This document shows, one piece after another, positions 53,384-60,813 of a stretch of 64,000 bases of DNA. The notes under the pieces were generated by a model. That model worked only from the letters and a program-made list of their open reading frames with translations, was not told the origin of the DNA and did no database searches. The stretch spans positions 79,136 through 143,135 of the forward strand of contig CAJTRA010000007.1 of assembly GCA_910578345.1 (NCBI GenBank). The letters run 5' to 3'. Positions within the stretch are counted from its first letter, which is position 1, and each line of letters opens with the position of its first letter. The translations under genes were made by a program, and so were the position numbers. The DNA is from an uncultured Lachnospiraceae bacterium. GTDB lineage: Bacteria; Bacillota; Clostridia; Lachnospirales; Lachnospiraceae.

Positions 53384-53412
53384 ATCTTATCATCCTTATC
53401 AGAATGAAGCAA
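53384..53412 (-). promoter_or_regulatory. Possible promoter of the mannosidase genes
   Basis: -35 TTGCTT (53412-53407), 17 bp, -10 TAAGAT (53389-53384). The start point would fall about ten bases before the long dyad. The rest of the divergent gap, to the regulator promoter, is A/T-rich without further clear signals. Confidence 0.4.
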
Positions 53413-53521
53413 TATCTTTTCCTCTATATTCTATTTTTGGTCATATTGCATAATTTTTGTCCCTGTAATTGATAGATTATATAGATATATATTGATATGT
53501 CAAATATATCATTTTACTGTC

Positions 53522-53551
53522 TTGACACAGCCAAAGACACTCCGTTATAGT
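53522..53551 (+). promoter_or_regulatory. Promoter of the GntR-type regulator
   Basis: Perfect -35 TTGACA (53522-53527), 18 bp, TATAGT (53546-53551), about 55 bases before the start codon. Confidence 0.65.
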
Positions 53552-53607
53552 TATAATAAGAGATCCATTCAGCCGCCAGATTCATTGCCAAAAGAGGAGA
53601 TCACCCT

Positions 53608-54798
53608 ATGACAAAAACTACAAATCGACCCATGTACCAGCAGATTAAGGACGACCTCTTAACGCAGATTCGAACAGGACGCCTCTCTCCCGGAGACAGA
53701 CTCCCCACGGAGCAGGAATTCATGCAGCAATACCACGTAAGCCGCATTACGGTCTCCAAGGCCTTAGGCGAGCTAAAAAACGAAGGAATTATCGAACGAT
53801 TTCCCAATAGAGGCAGCTTTGTGTCTGAACCCAGGAGTGCTCTTGCCCTGCCAGTCATGAGCGAAACGGAAATGTTTCCTCCCGAAAAGGAATCCGCCTA
53901 TATAGAGCGCAGAGATCTTCTGCCGGAAATCGCCTGTATCATCCCTTCTCTTAAGGATACCTTTTCTCTTTCTATGATAAACGGCGTGTTGTCTGCTTTT
54001 CCGGAAAGCAGATATATCTGTCATATATTCCAGAGCCAAAACCCGCAGATTGAAAATTACCTGTTAAAGCGATGTCTGGAAACAAAGATTGCGGGAATCG
54101 TACTGTTTCCCCAGGATCAGCCCTTTTTCAGTGATGAATTACTGTTCATGAACCTGCAGAAATATCCTCTCATTCTTTTAGACCGTTATCTGCCGCACCT
54201 GAACACCAACTATGTGATTGCTGACAACAAAATGTCAGGCAAATTATGCATGGAACATCTGCATGCTCTTGGACACAGACACATCGCTTTTGCCACCTCC
54301 TCGGATCGTAATACCTTCTCCATTCAATACCGGCTGGAAGGAATGCTTGACGCCGCAGACAATCTGAATCTGCCGGCGGACTCTGTGCACATGATTGACA
54401 ACCTGGATGTGACCCATCCTTTCCATGAGTATCGGGACCTGTTTGTAAATCTGTTCTCCAAAGACAACGTCACTGCTCTCATTGCCGCTGAATGCCATAC
54501 CTGTACTTATCTTTATAACCTATGCACCTGGCTGCAGGTGAATATCCCGGAGGAAATCTCTTTGATTTCCTTTGATAAACCCATGGAGGGAATCAGGGAA
54601 CCCGACTTTTTCACTCATATCAACCAATCTGAATACCTTATGGGACAGGAAGCAGGCAGCCTTCTCAGAAGACGTCTGGAGGAACATGACATGAATATTT
54701 ACCACAAAGTCATCACCCCCACATTGGAAATCCGTCATTCCACTGCGATGCATCTGTCCGAAGTATCAGACGAAAAGAAAACCGGATCAGACGGCTGA
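53608..54798 (+). CDS. GntR-HTH / LacI-type sugar-binding regulator
   Basis: Transcription factor of 396 residues with an AraR-like layout. The N-terminal GntR winged helix is PMYQQIKDDLLTQIRTGRLS, followed by LPTEQEFMQQYHVSRITVSK. After a linker (about 75-105) comes a periplasmic-binding-protein-like effector domain related to LacI regulators (IAGIVLFPQDQ, YPLILLDRYLPHLNTNYVIA, GHRHIAFATS, ISLISFDKP). The effector is likely a mannose-containing sugar, because the gene faces the GH38/GH125 genes. GAGGAGATC precedes the ATG. The last codons overlap the stem of a terminator for the opposite operon. Confidence 0.9.
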   Translation: MTKTTNRPMYQQIKDDLLTQIRTGRLSPGDRLPTEQEFMQQYHVSRITVSKALGELKNEGIIERFPNRGSFVSEPRSALALPVMSETEMFPPEKESAYIERRDLLPEIACIIPSLKDTFSLSMINGVLSAFPESRYICHIFQSQNPQIENYLLKRCLETKIAGIVLFPQDQPFFSDELLFMNLQKYPLILLDRYLPHLNTNYVIADNKMSGKLCMEHLHALGHRHIAFATSSDRNTFSIQYRLEGMLDAADNLNLPADSVHMIDNLDVTHPFHEYRDLFVNLFSKDNVTALIAAECHTCTYLYNLCTWLQVNIPEEISLISFDKPMEGIREPDFFTHINQSEYLMGQEAGSLLRRRLEEHDMNIYHKVITPTLEIRHSTAMHLSEVSDEKKTGSDG

Positions 54799-54814
54799 CA
54801 TCCGACTGATCCGG
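54771..54814 (-). terminator. Terminator of the HK-ABC operon
   Basis: CCGGATCAG (54782-54790) and CTGATCCGG (54806-54814) form a perfect 9-bp stem. On the minus strand TTTTCTTTTC follows directly, which marks it as the terminator for the ABC permease unit. Half the stem lies in the coding end of the convergent regulator gene. Confidence 0.75.
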
Positions 54815-54831
54815 CAAAAAACATAAGAATC

Positions 54832-57036
54832 TTACATCATGGTATCATCTTTGAGAACCTCTGCCAAACTGATTCTGCGCACATTTTGCCACGCAAGGTA
54901 ATATGCGAAAGCCACAGAACCCAACACCGTTATCATAAAAGCAATCACCGGAATCATCGGCGCCTGAGCCAGGAATTCCCCCGCTTCCAGATAACTCATT
55001 TCCAGCATATACCACACTGCAAGAACCGTCAGCGGAAGGGCAGTAAGAATCGGGCGTAAGGCCAGGACCAGCGCCTCAACAGCAAACATCTTCCGCAGTT
55101 GGTCAGGCGTCATGCCAATCGACATGTACCGCGCAAATTCCCGTTTTCTCTGGCGCACAAATCCTGATGTATTGGAAAACACATTTCCGATCCCGATAAC
55201 TGCAAGCAGAACACAGAATCCCCCAAATATAGCCATTATACCCCGGATCTGTTTGTTATTTGTCTCATATTCCTGGATTCGGTTTTCACATTCTATCGTA
55301 TATTTTCCACTGAAAAGCGCAGCCACTTTCTCCTGCTGCATATGCAGCTCATTTAATGTTACATTTTCCCTGGTCCGGATACAGAGATAACTGTCTTCTT
55401 CTGTTCCCCCTATCTGCTCTTTCATCTCTTTCCATAGGGATACCGGAATAAAATGCACCAGTTCATAGTAGTCAATCGAGGCATATTCCTCTCTCAAAGC
55501 AGGCACCTTTTCTGTATAAAAAAGGACGGGGATCTTGGCTGATCTTTCTTCTTCCCCTGACTTTCTTAATATGCTTACCGCATTTTCTTCCGTGCCGGAC
55601 ATCTTTACATAGGGCATAAAGTTTGGATGTCTAAAATCCGGATCTGTCACATCGCGGATCTGATTTAATATGACTGCTCCTGTAAGCTGCGGCGGAGCGC
55701 CAATCTGTTCACAATAAGCCAGAAAACTATGATCATCCAGTATAATAATCGGGGCATTTACCAGCCATCCGTCATCGGTCTGTGTTACAAGCGCTTCGGA
55801 AGCATGAGAAAATCCGCCAAAAGATTGCATGTCGTCGCTCATCTCCTCCGCTGTGATCAGTCTCTTTGCCTTTGCTTTCTGATACACAATAGCGCTTTTC
55901 AGCCCGGTAAGCCCTTGAATGGCACCCGTTTCTTCCAAATCATTCATTTCCATATCTTTTATGGTAATCATGATATCCCATACGCCTTGATACCTTTCAA
56001 AATAGGTTTCCCTCGTACTGATCCCGGAAAGAGTAAAGAAACACTGCATGATTGTAAAGGCCAGAAACGCAAGTATAAGGGACAAAGATGCCGTCCGTAA
56101 GGCTTTTCTCTGCGCTTTCAGGGCATTACCGGCTAATTCTCCTTCCACGCCAAACAACAGCTTGAGGAAATAAAAATTCTTCCGGCGCTTTAACTGCAAT
56201 TCTTCAGTATTTCTGATCGCTTCCAGCGGCGTCAGCCTGCTTAACTTTCTGGCAGGAAACCATGCGGAGATCCATATGGTCATGACCGTGACAAGCAATG
56301 TCAGCAGGAGAACAAGTGGATGATAACCTGGAACTGATTTATGTCGTCCCGGAATGTCATTTCCCAGCAGACCATTCAACAACTGTATTACTCCCAGACT
56401 GCCCGCGATGCCAAGCAGATCCCCAAGCAGGATCGGTACAGTACATAGAAGGACTGCTTCCTGCAAGAGACAGCGCCGGATCTGCTTTGGCGTCGCACCA
56501 ATACTTGAAAAAATACCAAACTGATGAATCCTTGCATTCATGGACACTGCAAAGGCATTGTGAATGATCACAATCAATGAAAAGGATGCCAGCGCCATGA
56601 TCAGAAGAAACAATGGAAACACCAGCCTTGGCGCCGTATCTTTCGAATCCCGGATCAGATACATTGCCAGAAGTCCATAATGATAGATTACATTTTCCGG
56701 TGGAGCGCCAACCATCTCGGCGATACGAGGCATGTCGGAGAAAACAGATCCCATGTCATCAAAGCAGATCTCTATTCCCTGATCCGTAACCACAGCCTCT
56801 TTTACATTGGCATAATTTCTGACCGCTTCTATCTCTTCTGACTCAAATTCTCCTATGATCCGGCTCTGCCAGCCGCCTTCTTCCAGCACAATCCTCTCCA
56901 CCTCATACTTCCATGCGTTATAAAACAGCCCGCACAATAAAGATAAGAGTAGCGCTGAGAGAAAGGCCGAGAATCGAACAGATCGGCTTGCAGAACGGTT
57001 ATTTCTGATATACCCCAGTGAGTAATCTTTCCACAT
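54832..57036 (-). CDS. FtsX-family ABC transporter permease
   Basis: Permease of 734 residues with the BceB/VraG or MacB-like two-FtsX layout. An N-terminal helix (about 24-42), an outer loop of about 90 residues, three helices around 135-260 (FLLIMALASFSLIVIIHNAF; FGIFSSIGATPKQIRR), a fifth helix near 310, a large extracytoplasmic domain (about 340-600) and three final helices can be seen. GATPKQIRRCLLQEA and GMTPDQLRKMFAVEALV are the paired FtsX motifs. Such systems export or sense antimicrobial peptides. The gene starts 5 bases past the ATPase stop; GGAGGTAAGGGAT provides the ribosome site. Confidence 0.87.
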   Translation of the reverse strand: MWKDYSLGYIRNNRSASRSVRFSAFLSALLLSLLCGLFYNAWKYEVERIVLEEGGWQSRIIGEFESEEIEAVRNYANVKEAVVTDQGIEICFDDMGSVFSDMPRIAEMVGAPPENVIYHYGLLAMYLIRDSKDTAPRLVFPLFLLIMALASFSLIVIIHNAFAVSMNARIHQFGIFSSIGATPKQIRRCLLQEAVLLCTVPILLGDLLGIAGSLGVIQLLNGLLGNDIPGRHKSVPGYHPLVLLLTLLVTVMTIWISAWFPARKLSRLTPLEAIRNTEELQLKRRKNFYFLKLLFGVEGELAGNALKAQRKALRTASLSLILAFLAFTIMQCFFTLSGISTRETYFERYQGVWDIMITIKDMEMNDLEETGAIQGLTGLKSAIVYQKAKAKRLITAEEMSDDMQSFGGFSHASEALVTQTDDGWLVNAPIIILDDHSFLAYCEQIGAPPQLTGAVILNQIRDVTDPDFRHPNFMPYVKMSGTEENAVSILRKSGEEERSAKIPVLFYTEKVPALREEYASIDYYELVHFIPVSLWKEMKEQIGGTEEDSYLCIRTRENVTLNELHMQQEKVAALFSGKYTIECENRIQEYETNNKQIRGIMAIFGGFCVLLAVIGIGNVFSNTSGFVRQRKREFARYMSIGMTPDQLRKMFAVEALVLALRPILTALPLTVLAVWYMLEMSYLEAGEFLAQAPMIPVIAFMITVLGSVAFAYYLAWQNVRRISLAEVLKDDTMM

Positions 57037-57041
57037 ATCCC

Positions 57042-57722
57042 TTACCTCCTCCGCTCATCGCGGACGATACGGCCATCCGCAATGGTAATAATACGTTCCG
57101 CTTCTAACGCTGCCTTTTCATCATGAGTGATCAACACGATCGTCTGCTCCAAATTGCGGTTGGAGAGTTTCAACAGATCCAGGATCTCCCTGGAATTCTT
57201 CTGATCCAGATTTCCGGTCGGTTCGTCCGCCAGAAGCAGCGCCGGGCGGTAGATCAGCGAACGCGCAATCGCTGTTCTCTGCTGCTGGCCGCCGGATAAC
57301 TGGTTCGGCAATGCCTCAAGCCTGTCGGCGATACCAAGAGAATTCACCACTTTGTCAAAATACTCCTGATTCGGTTTTTTCTTATCAAGAGCAAGCGGCA
57401 TAAGGATGTTTTTTCGCACCGTAAGCGTAGGAATCAGATTATAAAACTGGTACACCAATCCCACCTTTCTACGTCGGAAAATCGCTGCCTGTGTCTGGTT
57501 TAATCCGGAAAGATCTGTTCCGTCTATGATGATTTTACCTGCTGTCGGTTGATCTACACTGCCAAGAAGATGCAGAAGCGTAGACTTGCCAGAACCAGAA
57601 GCCCCGATGATCGCCACAAATTCCCCCTTGCTGACTGTCAGATCGATCCCATCAAGCGCCACTACCTGACTGTCGCCGGAGCCATATACCTTCTTAACTC
57701 CTTCACATTTTAGAATCTCCAT
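57042..57722 (-). CDS. ABC transporter ATP-binding protein (MacB/LolD-like)
   Basis: ATPase of 226 residues. Walker A GASGSGKST (40-48), Q-loop VYQFYNLIPTL, signature LSGGQQQRTAIARSL, Walker B ALLLADEPTGNLD and the switch His in LITHDEKAA are all intact. This is the subfamily that works with FtsX-type permeases, here encoded immediately downstream. It would drive export of, or resistance to, a peptide-like compound; the substrate is unknown. Confidence 0.95.
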   Translation of the reverse strand: MEILKCEGVKKVYGSGDSQVVALDGIDLTVSKGEFVAIIGASGSGKSTLLHLLGSVDQPTAGKIIIDGTDLSGLNQTQAAIFRRRKVGLVYQFYNLIPTLTVRKNILMPLALDKKKPNQEYFDKVVNSLGIADRLEALPNQLSGGQQQRTAIARSLIYRPALLLADEPTGNLDQKNSREILDLLKLSNRNLEQTIVLITHDEKAALEAERIITIADGRIVRDERRR

Positions 57723-57797
57723 TGTTTGATTTTCTCCTTCCCTCTGCCTGTCTCTATCGCTCTTCTAAAGAACAGTATAGCAAACGAAAGTGACAAC

Positions 57798-58928
57798 TCA
57801 GTGACAATAAAAATGAATTTCAAAAAGCGCGCCGCCGTCAGGCCTGTTCACAGCCCGTATACTCCCGTTCTGGCATTCTATTATCTCCCTGGACAGCGCC
57901 AATCCGATCCCAATACCACCCTCACCTGCATTCTGCCCCCGGTAGAACCGTTCAAAAAGATGCGGAATATCTTCTTTCGCAAATCCCTCCCCATCATCCC
58001 AGATCAGAATTTCCGTATAAAAAGGATTCTGTGCATAGGAACAATGAACGGTTCCTCCACGATGATGCTCCATACAATTTTTCATCAGGTTCATCACCGC
58101 CTCCATCGTCCAATCCAAATCTACCAGAATGCTCTGCTCGCCCAGCTCCGGTATATCGACAGAAACACCAGCGGCGGCAAGCAATTCCTGCAGGTTCTCC
58201 GCTGCCAGGACAAGCAGCGTGAAAACATCCACTTCTCTCTCCTGCAGCGGCAGCGTCCCGGCATCAATCCTTGACAGCACCAACAGAGCTTCCTCCAGAT
58301 GTGTCAGCCTTGCAAGCTGTTTCTCCATCTGTTCCAGGTGTTTCTTACTGCTGTCTGAACAGGAAGCAGAATGCTCTGCAGCATTGTGTTTCATCATTTG
58401 TACAGAAAGAAGAATAGCTGTGATCGGCGTTTTGATCTGATGCGCAATATTTGCCAGATTTTCTGCAAAATCATTCTTAGCCCGCACAGCAGAATCCTTT
58501 GTGTGATAGAGATATGTCACTGTCTTATAGATCTCGTCTTCCAGTTTAGCAAACTCATCCTCCCCGAAAGCAGAAAGAACAGGTGCCCTGCCAATAGTTG
58601 CCTGCTCCAGATATTTTGCCAACGCCTGGATCCGCACGGCTTCCATTCGATTTCTGCGCCAAAAGGTAAGGAAAAAGAACAGGATTCCTGTCGCAAAACT
58701 GATGCTTGCAAAGAGAAGCGTCTTCCCGGCATGTTCTTTGATTGCGGCAGCCAAGATTGATTTTACCACCGGATCCCTCTCTGCCACTTCACCGCAGATT
58801 TCCTTTACCAGATCAAACATACTCCGGCTATAATAGAGGGAAAGAAGCATCACAGAAACAGCAACAGCGATCATGCTGATGGATGCTGTAAATCCCAAAA
58901 TAACTAATCTGTTTTTTGCTCCGCTCAT
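57798..58928 (-). CDS. Sensor histidine kinase without adjacent regulator
   Basis: Kinase of 376 residues. Two helices (about 10-32 and 70-90) enclose a short extracytoplasmic loop, and a cytoplasmic HAMP-like segment follows. The phospho-accepting His is at about 163 in FAENLANIAHQIKTPITA. The ATPase domain has NLMKNCMEH, DDGEGF, and GIGIGLALSREII. The pattern HK-ABC-permease is common for bacitracin/antimicrobial-peptide modules, in which a response regulator normally precedes the kinase. Here the preceding DNA holds a terminator and two tRNA genes instead. The ATG at MSGAKNRL follows AGGGGAAG. Confidence 0.87.
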   Translation of the reverse strand: MSGAKNRLVILGFTASISMIAVAVSVMLLSLYYSRSMFDLVKEICGEVAERDPVVKSILAAAIKEHAGKTLLFASISFATGILFFFLTFWRRNRMEAVRIQALAKYLEQATIGRAPVLSAFGEDEFAKLEDEIYKTVTYLYHTKDSAVRAKNDFAENLANIAHQIKTPITAILLSVQMMKHNAAEHSASCSDSSKKHLEQMEKQLARLTHLEEALLVLSRIDAGTLPLQEREVDVFTLLVLAAENLQELLAAAGVSVDIPELGEQSILVDLDWTMEAVMNLMKNCMEHHRGGTVHCSYAQNPFYTEILIWDDGEGFAKEDIPHLFERFYRGQNAGEGGIGIGLALSREIIECQNGSIRAVNRPDGGALFEIHFYCH

Positions 58929-59033
58929 TGAGTCTTCCCCTTTCACTGTAGAACAACTTAAACTGGCCCTATGCTTCTCTGCTTCCTGTTCGTTTCCGTT
59001 CCTGCCCGGAAGCAAAATCTGAATACGACAAAA

Positions 59034-59068
59034 TAAAAACCCCGAAAAAGCAAATGTTTTTCGAGGTT
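59034..59068 (-). terminator. Terminator of the tRNA-Glu/tRNA-Cys unit
   Basis: AACCTCGAAAAA and TTTTTCGGGGTT pair over 12 bases (one G-U), followed by TTTATTTTG on the minus strand. It follows tRNA-Cys by about 10 bases. Confidence 0.8.
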
Positions 59069-59076
59069 CTCATAAG

Positions 59077-59148
59077 AGGCGCAGACCGGATTTGAACCGG
59101 TGAATCAGGGTGTTGCAGACCCACGCCTTACCGCTTGGCTACTGCGCC
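59077..59148 (-). tRNA. tRNA-Cys (GCA)
   Basis: Acceptor arms GGCGCAG and CTGCGCC are perfect. The D arm reads AGCCAAGCGGTAAGGC, the anticodon loop CTGCAAC (anticodon GCA), and the T arm GGTTCAAATCC. No CCA is encoded; the discriminator is U. It is transcribed behind tRNA-Glu. Confidence 0.93.
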
Positions 59149-59178
59149 TTATATTTATAACAATAGAAGATTCAACAA

Positions 59179-59250
59179 TGACTCCAACGGGAATCGAACC
59201 CGTGTTACCGCCGTGAAAGGGCGATGTCTTAACCGCTTGACCATGGAGCC
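59179..59250 (-). tRNA. tRNA-Glu (TTC)
   Basis: Acceptor arms GGCTCCA and TGGAGTC pair with one G-U. The D arm is TGGTCAAGCGGTTAAGACA, the anticodon loop CTTTCAC (anticodon TTC) and the T arm CGGGTTCGATTCCCG. CCA is not encoded; the discriminator is A. Confidence 0.94.
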
Positions 59251-59291
59251 TTCTTTTTTCAATTGCCCAACAAGCAATCTCAACAAAAAAC

Positions 59292-59320
59292 ATGATACCA
59301 TGTTTCAAGCGGTTTGGCAA
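59292..59320 (-). promoter_or_regulatory. Promoter of the tRNA unit
   Basis: -35 TTGCCA (59320-59315), 17 bp, -10 TATCAT (59297-59292), about 40 bases before tRNA-Glu. Confidence 0.6.
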
Positions 59321-59347
59321 GGAAAAAATAATTTTTTTGTCTTTTTA

Positions 59348-60658
59348 TTATTGGTCCAGTGTTTCCTCCTGCAGCCTGTCAAATTCCGCCATGCACTCAT
59401 CCACGGTTGCACCGTTTAACAGTTTGCGCACTATAAGGCAGGTATTTCCCCACTGCTCCAGCTTCATATTTGCATTCGCGCCAAGAACATAAATATTCTC
59501 CTGAATTCTATCATTCAAAGGTTTCAATGCCGGAATACATTCTACCATCACATTCTTGGAAGGTGAAATCACTTTATTCGTTTCCGCATAGGTCTGAAGC
59601 GCTTCGTCAGATAACATGACCTCCAGTGTTTCCATCGCCTCCTGTGCGTGTTTCGCTTCCACGCCAATACCAAGTCCTGTCATAGGCATCACCGGCATCT
59701 GCCCCCTGTTGCTGGGAAATCCAATCACCACCATCTCAAAATCCGGATCCCCATAAGCCGTGTCCGTATTTGCCGCTCCCCAGTAAGCCATCACAATAGG
59801 TGTCTTCTGTGCCATAAAATCAGCACCTTCTCCCTCTATTGCCTCGCTCACATAAGCTTTCGCGGCATCAATATACCCTTCATCAATCATGCTCTGTAAA
59901 AACTCAAAACCAGGCCGCATATAATCGCTATACTTGCTTTCCCCACTGTTGAGTGCTGCAATCTCAGCCTCCGTATTTCCTCCATTGTACAGGTCTGCAT
60001 AGGCCTGCGCCAGAACAAAAGTCTCCAGCCACCACCTGTTCGCGCCAACTGGCGTTTCATATCCATTTTCTTTCAATACTCTACAGCATTCCAGGAATTC
60101 CTCCGGTGTCTCCGGCAGTGTAAGGTCATACCTGTCAAAGATCTCTTTGTTAATGAAAAGTCCATAAGCTACCACTTCCTGCGGAATCGCCACTAATTTT
60201 CCATTAACTACATTCGCAGTCTTTACCATATCTCTCAAGTTTGCCGCACACGAAAGCCCAGACAAGTCCATCAGCTTTCCTTCTTCCCCCAAGATCTTAA
60301 TGACATCCGGATTCAACAGATAAATGTCATCCATATTGTTACGTGCTCTGTCCAGTGCAACCTCATCGTAAGTCTTATCTTGATAATCCTCTGCCGTGTA
60401 AGTCACATAATGTACCGTTACGCCTAGCTTCTCTTCTGCCATGGTCACTGTTTTATCTGCTGCGCTTCTTGCGACATTAACACTGTCTACTTCTGTTTTC
60501 TCCATCGGGCTGTAGAAACTCACATTCCTTTCTTCCTCTGATTGCTCTATAACCAAATTCCTACTGCCTTCTTGATCTCCGCAAGCTGATAGCAAAAGCA
60601 TTGTCCATAGGAAACTCGCCGCAGCTCCTAAAATTTTATATTTTTTTCTCCTTCCCAT
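59348..60658 (-). CDS. Extracellular solute-binding lipoprotein
   Basis: ABC-type substrate-binding protein of 436 residues. The signal peptide ends in LLSAC, a lipobox, so the protein is tethered outside the membrane. The mature part has the cluster-1 sugar-binding fold, with DDIYLLNPDVIKILGEEGKL, YGLFINKEIFDRYDLTLPET, then LKENGYETPVGANRWW and PMTGLGIGVEAKHAQEAMET. No permease or ATPase genes are beside it. Instead it follows a hybrid sensor kinase in the same direction, so it may serve as a ligand-binding subunit of that kinase or use a distant transporter. AGGGG lies nine bases before the ATG. Confidence 0.88.
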   Translation of the reverse strand: MGRRKKYKILGAAASFLWTMLLLSACGDQEGSRNLVIEQSEEERNVSFYSPMEKTEVDSVNVARSAADKTVTMAEEKLGVTVHYVTYTAEDYQDKTYDEVALDRARNNMDDIYLLNPDVIKILGEEGKLMDLSGLSCAANLRDMVKTANVVNGKLVAIPQEVVAYGLFINKEIFDRYDLTLPETPEEFLECCRVLKENGYETPVGANRWWLETFVLAQAYADLYNGGNTEAEIAALNSGESKYSDYMRPGFEFLQSMIDEGYIDAAKAYVSEAIEGEGADFMAQKTPIVMAYWGAANTDTAYGDPDFEMVVIGFPSNRGQMPVMPMTGLGIGVEAKHAQEAMETLEVMLSDEALQTYAETNKVISPSKNVMVECIPALKPLNDRIQENIYVLGANANMKLEQWGNTCLIVRKLLNGATVDECMAEFDRLQEETLDQ

Positions 60659-60813
60659 ACTCTGTACCCCTGTTAAACTCCTAAATTCTCTTCCTGATTC
60701 TTATATCCGCCATTTTTTACTTTCCATGCTGCAAACGCATAGAATCATAATGCAGACTTTTCCAGTCTAAGGGAACGTACTATCTACTCAGCAATATGGC
60801 ATTGGATTTCCGT

